Assembly: GCA_902801025.1 (NCBI GenBank)
Contig: CADCGZ010000046.1
Coordinates: 1-59,574, forward strand
Reading direction: 5' to 3'
Origin: an uncultured bacterium
GTDB taxonomy: Bacteria; Verrucomicrobiota; Kiritimatiellia; RFP12; UBA1067
DNA length: 59,574 nucleotides
Each line of letters begins with the position of its first letter. The first letter of the stretch is position 1. Position numbers and translations under genes: made by a program. The notes under the pieces were generated by a model. That model was not told the origin of the DNA, searched no databases, and was given only the letters and a program-made list of their open reading frames with translations. This document shows, piece by piece, positions 35,870-43,691 of the stretch.

Positions 35870-36296
35870 CTTGCAAAAAGGCAGCAGCTGGAGTTTCACG
35901 ATTTTCGCCTGCGCCCGCGCCGGGCTAAGCGGACGTGCGCGATTTCGGCTTTGGGGGCACGATCCTTGCGCCCTACAATCGTCGCGCCGAGACTTTCCTT
36001 CGCCGATTGCCGTCTGCAAGTCCGGCTCCGGTCGGGCAGCCCGCCTCGGACGAACGCGTCGACTCCGCTCTTCGAGCTCTCGCCGCTCGGTATTCGCGAC
36101 ACTCGCCAAGCCTCGCCGCGGTGCAATCCACGCCTAGGTCGCTCATAACGTCGCCGAGGCGACTCCCGGCCTGCGCCGAAACGCCATGGCCGAAAACAAA
36201 GACACCGTCCTGTTCCCCTGTCTGTTCAGGTAAAATATCCCATTGCCAAAAAACAAACAAAAGAAAGGTCGGCACCGTGAATAATAGCACAATCGC
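35870..36296. other. About 430 bases without a recognisable gene
   Basis: GC-rich sequence with open frames on both strands but no family similarity that I recognise, followed by an AT-rich tail. Near 36,220-36,300 on the plus strand a TAAAAT box, an AAAGG site and a GTG codon open a frame of only seven codons, which may be the broken 5' end of a lost gene. A short inverted repeat (GTCGCC-GA-GGCGAC) lies near 36,150. Confidence 0.4.
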
Positions 36297-36341
36297 ATGA
36301 AAAACGCGACCCCAGCTCGACGACTTTATGGTAAGAATGTT

Positions 36342-36648
<307 letters not shown>

Positions 36649-36683
36649 GTGTGTCAATAGGACCCCTTTGATACAGTTTCAGA

Positions 36684-38132
36684 CTATTCATATGTCAACA
36701 CAAGTGCACAAGTTGAACGAACTTCATCAACAACATCTTCAAATTTACGAAGTTTTACCTCCTCCCCACCCTCAACTATTCCTTCGGAAGATTTCAGCGC
36801 AGAATCGAGAAACGCCAAAAGATATGCTTTTTTGATGGCATAATTGACGACTTGTCCATCACGAAGTGTCGCCACAACAACGCCAACAAGTTCACCAGAG
36901 TCATTAAACAGCGGACCTCCTGAATTCCCTGGCTGTATACTTGCATCAATCTGATACTCTCGGACATCCCCCTTAAATCCAGTCTCTCCACTTATGACGC
37001 CGCGCGTAACTTTTGGGGAAAAGCCCTGCAACCCAGGCTGAGGGAATCCCATCGTTGCAATCGCCGTGCCAAGGCTCACTTTCCTCTGCGCCGCAAATCT
37101 AATTGGCTTGAATGCTCCCTTTATCCGCATTAACGCCAAATCAGTTTGAGGATCAACCTGAACCAGTTCTGCAGGTTGCAAGCCATTTTCCGTCAAGACT
37201 TTATAACTTTTGCCCCCTTCAACCACATGATTATTGGTTATAAAGAAACCGTCCCTAGTAATAAAGAATCCACTACCTGTCTTTGTTGGATGATTTGGTT
37301 CTTGTGGCGGCACCTTTGGTGGGTGAACGGATTTTTCCGGAGCTGAGAATTTCGTATCGTCTTTCCTATGCAATCCCATTCGTAACCGAACTAAATAAGT
37401 AGCCCAATCAAAATCATCTGTATAACAAGCCACTGTATTACTTCTTCCATTGACAGCATCATATGTCATCGTCCCTGACCAATACATTCTCTTTCTCTTC
37501 AAGATATCACCATTAGCCAAAACGCCTTTTGTCCCTTCATCCCAGTATATCAGTCGTGACCCAGAGTCATATTTCAATCGCCCTTCAAAATACTCGCCGT
37601 AATTACAAAGCCCGCCATACGTCCAAACCTGAACCACTTGCAAATCTTTATATCCAGGAATTGACTTCTCTCGGATATACTGCTGTGCCTTTTCAATGTA
37701 ATTCAAATCCTGATATTGCAATTGGTCAACATAAGACCCTTTCCACCAAATCCATCCAAGCTTTTTGAATTCAGATATTGAATCATGCACATACTTTTGA
37801 TCTTTCTTTGATAGTTGCTCCATTTTCATCTGTACAGTCTTCTCATTACTTGTATATGTAAGCCAGATAACATTTCCGTCCTCAGCTACATGTTTCCAAG
37901 TTGCTTCCACCGTCTTACCACGCGAATTCGTCCACACTCTTGGCGTGGTACTCATTACAAATTCATCACCCCAATTAAGTTTTTCTGCCGCCTCACCATA
38001 CAACCATGCCACACATACAACTGCAACAATAACATTCCGCATAAGTGTCCGCAAATCAACAACACTACCTCTCAGATTGGCGAACACCCCAATGCAAAAT
38101 GAAATAAATTCCACTTTAGACACCATATTCAT
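36684..38132 (-). CDS. Trypsin-like (S1C/HtrA-type) serine protease with SHD1-like domain
   Basis: 482 residues. The start at 38132 has a strong GAGGAAG site; an inner Met at 38042 begins a better signal peptide (MRNVIVAVVCVAWLYGEA) but lacks one. An SLA1-homology-like module follows (~50-110: VWTNSRGKTVEATWKHV). The protease domain has all three catalytic residues: His in TNNHVVEG, Asp in TDLALMRI, Ser in QPGNSGGPL. There is no PDZ domain, unlike DegP/HtrA. The gene is clearly richer in A and T than its neighbours, consistent with transfer. Probably periplasmic or membrane-tethered. Confidence 0.85.
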   Translation of the reverse strand: MNMVSKVEFISFCIGVFANLRGSVVDLRTLMRNVIVAVVCVAWLYGEAAEKLNWGDEFVMSTTPRVWTNSRGKTVEATWKHVAEDGNVIWLTYTSNEKTVQMKMEQLSKKDQKYVHDSISEFKKLGWIWWKGSYVDQLQYQDLNYIEKAQQYIREKSIPGYKDLQVVQVWTYGGLCNYGEYFEGRLKYDSGSRLIYWDEGTKGVLANGDILKRKRMYWSGTMTYDAVNGRSNTVACYTDDFDWATYLVRLRMGLHRKDDTKFSAPEKSVHPPKVPPQEPNHPTKTGSGFFITRDGFFITNNHVVEGGKSYKVLTENGLQPAELVQVDPQTDLALMRIKGAFKPIRFAAQRKVSLGTAIATMGFPQPGLQGFSPKVTRGVISGETGFKGDVREYQIDASIQPGNSGGPLFNDSGELVGVVVATLRDGQVVNYAIKKAYLLAFLDSALKSSEGIVEGGEEVKLRKFEDVVDEVRSTCALVLTYE

Positions 38133-38211
38133 TTCAGCTTCCTCTTCTCCAAATTAGACAACAGCCTGGCGTGACCACATATGTCCGTTGAATGGATTGA
38201 TGTGGGTCCGT

Positions 38212-38631
38212 TCATTGTTTTGTCGGATTGAAAATCGTTAAGTTCGGATACAGGGCGCGGAAGTCGTCTTCGTTGCGCGTGATGAGTCCGCCCTTCTGCA
38301 TGGCGTACGCGCCGATCAACACATCGGCGATCGGGCGCTTGGTGACTTGTCCGGCACGCTTGCGCATGACGTGATCGTACCATGCACGATGCGCTGCCAA
38401 TACGGCATCTCCATTACCTGCAAAATCGAAATCAATCCAGGCCGACCTAAGAAAAGCATTCTGGCGTTCGATATCGCCGTCAAACACTGGAGCAAGCTCG
38501 ACATAAGTAATCGGAGCGATGACGAGCGAGTCATCAAGCTTTGACGACAACGCCGCAGCAGAAGCCGCGCTAAACTCACCGTCACGCTCAACCAAATCAA
38601 TGACGACGCATGTGTCAACAACCCAAGTCAT
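38212..38631 (-). CDS. vapC: PIN-domain toxin, second VapBC pair
   Basis: 139 residues. Acidic PIN residues occur in VVDTCVVIDLVE, TYVELAPV, PIADVLIGAYA and ITRNEDDF. It overlaps the upstream antitoxin stop by four bases (ATGA). A different PIN subgroup from the one at 6125, judged by the PIADVLIGAYA segment. It lies in the insertion between yidC and yidD. Confidence 0.88.
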   Translation of the reverse strand: MTWVVDTCVVIDLVERDGEFSAASAAALSSKLDDSLVIAPITYVELAPVFDGDIERQNAFLRSAWIDFDFAGNGDAVLAAHRAWYDHVMRKRAGQVTKRPIADVLIGAYAMQKGGLITRNEDDFRALYPNLTIFNPTKQ

Positions 38632-38876
38632 TCCTCTTCACCCTCACGAAGTTCCTTCATCCATTCTTCCGTAGAGCGAGTAGTGTGGAATTTCGCTCCA
38701 TAGCCTGCAAGCTTGGAATAATCAGGCCGAGGGCATCCAAAATACTCCTCGCGAGGGTCTTTGCTGTCCGCCGACTGCCTCTCGACGATTGCCGAAATCG
38801 ACTTTACAAGATATTCCATCAAGCGCATCTTCTCGGATGCCCCCAATTGGTCGATTTGGCTCATTATAGTCGGCAT
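38628..38876 (-). CDS. Antitoxin of the second VapBC pair
   Basis: 82 residues, small and charged, ending in a Glu-rich tail. The N-terminal half (IMSQIDQLGASEKMRLMEYL) resembles short RelB/VapB-like addiction antitoxins. Assignment rests mainly on its place, four-base overlap and length ahead of the PIN toxin. A GGGAG site precedes the ATG. Confidence 0.72.
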   Translation of the reverse strand: MPTIMSQIDQLGASEKMRLMEYLVKSISAIVERQSADSKDPREEYFGCPRPDYSKLAGYGAKFHTTRSTEEWMKELREGEEE

Positions 38877-38899
38877 GTCAATCTCCCGTTTACGATGAC

Positions 38900-38908
38900 A
38901 TTATACCA
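38900..38908 (-). promoter_or_regulatory. Extended -10 promoter of the second VapBC operon
   Basis: TGGTATAAT on the minus strand with a ~20-base leader and a normal ribosome-binding site. Confidence 0.65.
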
Positions 38909-38962
38909 AAAAACGAAAGCGCGGCACAAGTGCCGCGCCTGAAAATCCGCCGCGCCATAAAT

Positions 38963-39202
38963 TCACCTGATGTCCGACCGCCACTTCCCCCGCGGCGGAA
39001 CGGGGTCGTAGCCGTGCGCGCCAAACGGATGGCAGCGCAGTATTCTCCAAATCCCCAGCAGCGTTCCCTTCACCGCGCCATGCGTCTTCAATGCCTCGAT
39101 CATGTAGTTGGAGCAGCTCGGCTCGAATCGGCAAGCCCCGCCCATCACCGGCGACAGCACGACCTGGTACGCGCGGACAAGCAGGATCAGCGGCGCCGTC
39201 AC
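38963..39202 (-). CDS. yidD: Membrane protein insertion efficiency factor YidD
   Basis: 79 residues from a GTG at 39202 that overlaps the rnpA stop (GTGA). This start matches the usual 70-85-residue length better than an ATG at 39250, which would overlap rnpA by 52 bases. Motifs: [28 protein letters not shown] with the conserved Cys pair, and RILRCHPFG. It works with YidC at the inner membrane. Confidence 0.92.
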   Translation of the reverse strand: MTAPLILLVRAYQVVLSPVMGGACRFEPSCSNYMIEALKTHGAVKGTLLGIWRILRCHPFGAHGYDPVPPRGKWRSDIR

Positions 39203-39525
39203 GAGACGCGAGAGGCGAGACGCGCCATTTCCTCCATCACATCCTGGCATTTCCTGTCCTTAAGGGCGGAGCGCCCGATGAAGACCCACTCGGTTCGCTC
39301 GGGCATCGCGCCGCTCTTCACGAGAAGGCGGTACGCCTCGCGCATCAGGCGCTTCGCCCTATTGCGGTCGACCGCGTCGTGAAAGCTCTTCTTTGAAACG
39401 ACGACGCCGGCCTGCCGGTCGGCGTCGGGTGACGAAAGACGCCACGCGACGAGGAGACGCCCCTTTATGGAACGCCCCCGGTCGAAGACACGCTTGTACT
39501 TCGCGCCGGGGAGCCGCGTGGACAT
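39199..39525 (-). CDS. rnpA: Ribonuclease P protein component
   Basis: 108 residues with the RNA-binding signature [16 protein letters not shown] and the leading [11 protein letters not shown]. It assists the RNase P RNA in maturing tRNA 5' ends. It lies 12 bases after rpmH, the universal rpmH-rnpA arrangement. Confidence 0.95.
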   Translation of the reverse strand: MSTRLPGAKYKRVFDRGRSIKGRLLVAWRLSSPDADRQAGVVVSKKSFHDAVDRNRAKRLMREAYRLLVKSGAMPERTEWVFIGRSALKDRKCQDVMEEMARLASRVS

Positions 39526-39537
39526 TTCGCCCTGCCT

Positions 39538-39675
39538 TTAGACTTGCGTCAGGCGCTTGCGGCCTTTCGCACGACGGGACGCGAGAACCTTGCGTCCGCC
39601 CTTAGTCGCCTTGCGGGCGCGATAGCCGATTTTCCTTTTCCTCTTGATCTTCGAGGGCTGCCATGTCATCTTCAT
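39538..39675 (-). CDS. rpmH: Ribosomal protein bL34
   Basis: 45 residues, very basic: [20 protein letters not shown] at the start and [14 protein letters not shown] near the end. Canonical bL34 ends near KGRKRLT. An AAAGGAAG site precedes the ATG. First gene of the rpmH-rnpA-yidD operon. Confidence 0.95.
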   Translation of the reverse strand: MKMTWQPSKIKRKRKIGYRARKATKGGRKVLASRRAKGRKRLTQV

Positions 39676-39709
39676 GATTGATTCTTCCTTTCAACTGAAA
39701 TGAGTGGAT

Positions 39710-39718
39710 ATTTTACCA
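39710..39718 (-). promoter_or_regulatory. Extended -10 element of rpmH
   Basis: TGGTAAAAT on the minus strand with a ~30-base leader. Confidence 0.5.
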
Positions 39719-39721
39719 TAT

Positions 39722-40369
39722 TTACTCTTCGGCTTTCAAGTGGCGCAGCAATTCCTCAAAACGGTTGATCTTGACAGTGAAGCGCGAGTCGTTCAGCCGC
39801 CCAAAGCCAAAAGTGCAGAAAGCGCCCTTCACGCCTGCATTTGCCGCCGCCTGCATGTCCGTCCAGCTGTCGCCCACCATCCAGTCGTGAGACGAGAGGC
39901 GATGTCCGCCGAGACGCGACGCGCACTCCCGCAGCGACTGGGGATCCGGCTTCAGCGGCACTCCGTCGCCGCCAGCGACAATCGCGGAGCCGAAGTACCG
40001 CGTCATGCCGAACTTCTCGAGGATGAGCTTCACCGCGAAGTTGGGCTTATTCGTGTTTACGCCGAGAAGCCACCCGCGCGCTTTAAGTTCGTCGAGGGTC
40101 CTTCGCACATTCGGATAGGGAACGACCGTCTCGCAGCAGTGCTCGGCGTAGTGGCAGTGGAAGATCTCCCACAGCTCCTCGTACGGAATCTTCGCCTCGG
40201 GGATCGAATGTCCAAGGAGATGCCGTGCGCCCTGCCCGACATGCGTGATGACCGTCTCGACCGGAAGCTCGGCGAGACCGAGGTCGCGCCGCGTGTGGTT
40301 CACCGTCGCCGCGAGGTCGGCGCGAGTGTCGAAGAGCGTTCCGTCAATATCAAAGAATACTGCTGGCAT
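39722..40369 (-). CDS. HAD-family hydrolase, phosphoglycolate phosphatase-like
   Basis: 215 residues. HAD motif I is FFDIDGTLFDT, motif II VNTNKPN, the conserved Lys is in KPDPQSL, and motif IV is VGDSWTDMQAA. A helical cap follows motif I, as in Gph and related phosphatases. The substrate could be phosphoglycolate or another small phosphomonoester. A 7-base repeat tract replaces a normal leader. Confidence 0.85.
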   Translation of the reverse strand: MPAVFFDIDGTLFDTRADLAATVNHTRRDLGLAELPVETVITHVGQGARHLLGHSIPEAKIPYEELWEIFHCHYAEHCCETVVPYPNVRRTLDELKARGWLLGVNTNKPNFAVKLILEKFGMTRYFGSAIVAGGDGVPLKPDPQSLRECASRLGGHRLSSHDWMVGDSWTDMQAAANAGVKGAFCTFGFGRLNDSRFTVKINRFEELLRHLKAEE

Positions 40370-40374
40370 ATGGA

Positions 40375-40416
40375 TTAGGAGTCAGGGGTTAGGGGTCAGG
40401 AGTCAGGGGTCAGGAG
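40375..40416. repeat. Heptamer array (AGGGGTC/AGGAGTC) between two genes
   Basis: About six 7-base units fill the junction between the pseudouridine synthase and the HAD phosphatase gene. The TGA stop codon of the former lies inside the array, so the repeat sets the C-terminus of that enzyme. Confidence 0.9.
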
Positions 40417-41159
40417 AGGCCTTTCGGGGGTGGGGCGGTGAACTCCAGCCATTCGCCGGTGCGCGGATGGCGGAAGCGAAGCGACAGCGCATGAAGGTAG
40501 AGTCGCGATGCACGCTCGCCGCCGTACTTCTCGTCGCCTATCACTGGATGGCCCGCCTCGGAAAAATGGACGCGAATCTGGTTCTTGCGACCGGTCTTGA
40601 GCTTCACCTCGACGAGCGTAGTGCCGTCGGTCGTGGAAAGCCGCCGCCATTCGGTCCGTGCGAGCTTGCCAATTCTGGCCTTAGGGTCTTTAGCGTCTTT
40701 TAGCGTCGCCTTAGGGGTTTTCCGAGTCGAGATGCCATTATCAGACCCTAATCTGACCCTAACTGACCTTACCCTGTAGCCGTCAGCATCTTCAAGAAGA
40801 TAGGACTCGAAGGTTCCACTTTCCTCTTCAAGCAATCCACCGACGCGGGCGCGATACGTCTTCTCTGTAAGGCTCGCCCAGTCGGCGCGGAACTTCTCCG
40901 CGACCTCCTCGGTCTTCGCGAACATCATAACGCCGCTCGTCTCGCGGTCGAGACGGTGGACGAGCCACACGCGCTTCTTCGATTTCGCCTGCCCCTTGCG
41001 GACGTAGTCGTTCAAGAGATTTTCTGCAGTCCGCTGGCTTTCGCGCGCGAGGCGGCCGACGAGCTTCGTGTGCGTAGCGAGAAGCCCGGCGGGCTTTTCG
41101 ATCACGAGGACGTCGTCGTCCTCAAAGAGGATTGGAAACGGCAGACGGTGCTTCTTCAT
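40410..41159 (-). CDS. RluA-family pseudouridine synthase
   Basis: 249 residues. Catalytic Asp lies in VHRLDRETSGVMM; FEDDDVLVIEKPAGLLATH and GRKNQIRVHF are the other family blocks. No S4 domain is visible, so it is the short type. It isomerises uridine in rRNA or tRNA; the target site is not predictable. Residues ~128-160 come from repeat-derived DNA (RVRLGSDNGI and KATLKDAKDPKA). The start overlaps the acyltransferase stop by four bases (ATGA). Confidence 0.88.
   Translation of the reverse strand: MKKHRLPFPILFEDDDVLVIEKPAGLLATHTKLVGRLARESQRTAENLLNDYVRKGQAKSKKRVWLVHRLDRETSGVMMFAKTEEVAEKFRADWASLTEKTYRARVGGLLEEESGTFESYLLEDADGYRVRSVRVRLGSDNGISTRKTPKATLKDAKDPKARIGKLARTEWRRLSTTDGTTLVEVKLKTGRKNQIRVHFSEAGHPVIGDEKYGGERASRLYLHALSLRFRHPRTGEWLEFTAPPPKGLS
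40679..40776 (-). repeat. Repeat-derived segment inside the pseudouridine synthase gene
   Basis: GGTCAGTTAGGGTC and AGATTAGGGTC copies (40741-40776) plus GACGCTAAA copies (40679-40725) lie in frame. The first unit matches the tract at 29569-29614. Confidence 0.75.
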
Positions 41160-42064
41160 TTCGCATCCACAGGCTGGAGCAGCCAGCGCTTGTTGTACCA
41201 GTACCAATGCTCGGGATGCGCCTTGATGCGCTCGTCAAGCATCTTCATCGCCTCTTGTGTGAGACGCACCGCCTCGGCCTTTTTGTCCTCCGCCGCAGGG
41301 TCGGGGCGAAGAGTCCCCACATGGTCGAAAACGTGCTTTCCGTTCTCGCGGCGCATGACTGCGACTACGATCGGAGAGCCGCACCTAACGGCGAACATCG
41401 CACCAGCGTGGCTCACGTTCGCCTTGCCGCCGAGGAAGTCAACCTCGACATCGGGCTGAGGAACGCGCAAGTCGGGGAGTATCGCAAACGCGCGGCCTGA
41501 CTCAAGCTTCTCCTTTATCTCGACAAGCGTCTTCGCGCTACCGCGCTCGAGGACTTCTATCGCGCCATACTGCCGCTTCATCCATGCATCAATCTTCGGA
41601 TTGCGCTGCTTCGCCGCGATTGAGAAGAGCGGAAGTCCGTAGGCAGCCATAGACCAAGCAGCCATATACCAGTTGCCGGAGTGCGGCACCATTATCACGA
41701 CGCCCTTCCCCTCGTCGACGTATGATTGAAGCCGATCTTTGTACATCTGTCCGTCAACGACATGGCGATCCATCCACTTGCGGGTGAGGCGCGGTGCGCG
41801 TATCATCTCGACGGCAGTCTGGAGCACGTTCGCGAGCGAGCGCACAGCGATACGAAGTCGTTCAGGTTTGGTCTTCTCCGGAAACACGGACGCGATTCGC
41901 TCCATCGTCCGCGCGCGCTTGAAGCGAAGGACACGGACGGCGAAGGCGGCCGCAAACGACGCAAGCCACATCGCCACCGGATACGGAATGGCGTTGACAA
42001 GCCCGCACGCGAGCCGCAACGCCCCGTATTCGACATTGACCGCAAATCCGCTTTTCTTCGCCAC
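41156..42064 (-). CDS. LpxL/HtrB-like lysophospholipid acyltransferase
   Basis: 302 residues from a GTG at 42064 that directly follows the upstream stop codon. The fold is recognisable from an N-terminal membrane helix, VVIMVPHSGNWYMAA, RNPKIDAWMKRQYGA, LPDLRVPQPDVEVDFLG and the late HPEHWYWYNKRW. Family members add acyl chains to lipid A or related lipids on the inner membrane. The active-site H-x4-D/E motif reads HSGNWY here: a Tyr occupies the acidic position, so catalysis may be altered. Confidence 0.82.
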   Translation of the reverse strand: MAKKSGFAVNVEYGALRLACGLVNAIPYPVAMWLASFAAAFAVRVLRFKRARTMERIASVFPEKTKPERLRIAVRSLANVLQTAVEMIRAPRLTRKWMDRHVVDGQMYKDRLQSYVDEGKGVVIMVPHSGNWYMAAWSMAAYGLPLFSIAAKQRNPKIDAWMKRQYGAIEVLERGSAKTLVEIKEKLESGRAFAILPDLRVPQPDVEVDFLGGKANVSHAGAMFAVRCGSPIVVAVMRRENGKHVFDHVGTLRPDPAAEDKKAEAVRLTQEAMKMLDERIKAHPEHWYWYNKRWLLQPVDAK

Positions 42065-42550
42065 TTAGAAATCCTCTTGATTGCCCTTGTGGCCAGTATT
42101 ATAGCAAAAAGGCAAGCTGTCCAAGAGCGCCTGACAGCCGCGAAGCACATCGTCGTATGTCTCGTCGAAGTTACCGGTATACCACGGGTCTGCGACATCG
42201 CGATTCAACCCAGCGAAGGAGAGGAGCTTTTTCAGCTTGCCGCGGTCCTCGGGGCGGACGAGATACTCAAGGTCCGACATGTTGTAGCGATCCATCCCGA
42301 CGATCAAGTCGTATTCTGACGCCTTTTCGGCAGTAAGGAGCCACGCCTCGCGCCGCGGATGCGGTATGCCCTTCTCGTCAAGTTTGACCCTCGTGCCGCG
42401 GTGCGTGTCGCAGCCGATCGCGTCTTCGTGCATCGCGGCAGACTCCACGACGACATCGGACCTCCCCGCCTTGGCGAGCAGGTCCTTCATCACGAATTCC
42501 GCCATTGGGCTACGGCAGATGTTACCATGGCAAACAAACAAAATCTTCAT
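42065..42550 (-). CDS. Low-molecular-weight protein-tyrosine phosphatase
   Basis: 161 residues. The P-loop CHGNICRSP with its nucleophilic Cys is at residue 7, and the general-acid loop is DPWY. In bacteria these enzymes often dephosphorylate tyrosine kinases of polysaccharide export. ATG at 42550 (a GTG at 42553 is adjacent). The promoter -10 box overlaps the stop codon of bioB, and the transcript should be leaderless. Confidence 0.92.
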   Translation of the reverse strand: MKILFVCHGNICRSPMAEFVMKDLLAKAGRSDVVVESAAMHEDAIGCDTHRGTRVKLDEKGIPHPRREAWLLTAEKASEYDLIVGMDRYNMSDLEYLVRPEDRGKLKKLLSFAGLNRDVADPWYTGNFDETYDDVLRGCQALLDSLPFCYNTGHKGNQEDF

Positions 42551-42558
42551 CACCGCAG

Positions 42559-42567
42559 ATTATACCA
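42559..42567 (-). promoter_or_regulatory. Extended -10 promoter of the phosphatase gene, inside the bioB stop
   Basis: TGGTATAAT on the minus strand, 8 bases before the ATG. Its TA-TAA portion also supplies the last Val codon and TAA stop of bioB. Confidence 0.75.
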
Positions 42568-43504
42568 AATCGCGGCCGACGGAGTAACCGGCCTGGACGG
42601 CAAGATGCCTGTCGTCGTCGAAGTCTGCACCAGGCGTTGTGAGCAGGGGCCCCGCAATTCCAGCAGACATTCCAACATAGATGCACTTTGCCGCCGTCTC
42701 GTCAGTCATGTCGCGGCGTCCACCTGCAAAGCGAAGCGGCGTAGATGGATTCACGAGCCGCAGAAGCGCGACGGAATCGACGACTCGCTCTGGGTCGAGG
42801 ATGCCGCGGTCCGCGAGCGGAGTTCCCTCAATTGGATGGAGCACGTTGACAGGAATGGAATCGGGCGCGATTTCCTTGAGAGCAAAGGCAAACTCGACGA
42901 GCTGCTCGTCCGTCTCGCCCATTCCGATTATGCCGCCGCAGCAGATCTGGAAACCAAGCTTCTTCGCGGCGCGCAAGGTCTCGAGCTTGTCGGCCGGCGT
43001 GTGCGTCGTGCAGAGCGACGGGAAGAGCGACGGCGCGGTTTCGAGATTGCAGTGGACGCGCTGGAGCCCCGCCGCCTTGAGCTTTGCGAGGTCTTCTTCG
43101 GAGAGGAGCCCGAGCGAAGCGCAAAGCCCGATTTCCGGCGCCGCTTCGCGCATCGCCTTCAATGCCGCGCAGACGTTCTCGACATCCTCGTGGGAAAGCG
43201 TGCGGCCAGAGGTGACGATGCCTATCCTGTCCGCGCCGTTCGCCGCCGCCTCCTTCGCCGCCTTGACGCACGCATCGGTTCCGACCCAGCCGTACGTCTC
43301 GCAGCCGGTCTTCCAATGCGCCGACTGCGCACACCACTTGCAGTTCTCGCTACATCGCCCAGAGCGCGCGTTGATGATCGAGCAGAAGTCAAACCGCTTC
43401 TCGACGCAATTGAGCGTCGTCTCGTGCGCGCGTTCGCGAAGCTCTGCCCTGCGCTCCGGCTTCAGGAGCGCCAGCGCCTCGTCTCTTTCTATTCCATAAG
43501 ACAT
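42560..43504 (-). CDS. bioB: Biotin synthase
   Basis: 314 residues from the ATG at 43504. SGRCSENCKWCAQS carries the CxxxCxxC cluster ligands; later blocks (VHCNLETAPS, CCGGIIGMGET, NVLHPIEGTP, RFAGGRR) match BioB, including the Arg/Cys residues of the second, sulfur-donating cluster. It converts dethiobiotin to biotin. No other biotin genes are adjacent. Predicted leaderless transcript. Confidence 0.94.
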   Translation of the reverse strand: MSYGIERDEALALLKPERRAELRERAHETTLNCVEKRFDFCSIINARSGRCSENCKWCAQSAHWKTGCETYGWVGTDACVKAAKEAAANGADRIGIVTSGRTLSHEDVENVCAALKAMREAAPEIGLCASLGLLSEEDLAKLKAAGLQRVHCNLETAPSLFPSLCTTHTPADKLETLRAAKKLGFQICCGGIIGMGETDEQLVEFAFALKEIAPDSIPVNVLHPIEGTPLADRGILDPERVVDSVALLRLVNPSTPLRFAGGRRDMTDETAAKCIYVGMSAGIAGPLLTTPGADFDDDRHLAVQAGYSVGRDLV

Positions 43505-43511
43505 GGCAGAT

Positions 43512-43520
43512 ATTATATCA
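43512..43520 (-). promoter_or_regulatory. Extended -10 promoter of bioB
   Basis: TGATATAAT on the minus strand, 7 bases before the ATG at 43504. Confidence 0.7.
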
Positions 43521-43612
43521 CGGTTCCCCGTACCAGCGCCAATGGGAAACATTTCCGCCCGGCAATAGGCCGCGGCTATGGCCTCGAAATGCAAAAAGTT
43601 GAAACTACCCTA

Positions 43613-43643
43613 TTGACTAGGAGTTAGCTCCAAATAGTATAAT
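43613..43643 (+). promoter_or_regulatory. Promoter of the aldo/keto reductase operon
   Basis: TTGACT (43613-43618) and TATAAT (43638-43643) with a longish 19-base spacer; leader of about 40 bases with a GGAAG site. Confidence 0.55.
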
Positions 43644-43691
43644 ATTCACCGTAGGGACGAAGTCTCGCAGTAACGCCGGAAGAACAAACAC

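Noticed and set aside
35990..36030. A minus-strand GAAGGAAAGTC stretch recalling the conserved core of RNase P RNA
   Set aside because: The partner motifs of the P4 helix and the 3' end were not found; the match is too short.
39203..39250. ATG start of yidD at 39250
   Set aside because: It would overlap rnpA by 52 bases and make the protein too long; the GTG at 39202 gives the usual length and a four-base overlap.
38963..39675. Chromosome origin next to rpmH
   Set aside because: No dnaA gene and no cluster of DnaA boxes was seen near rpmH-rnpA.
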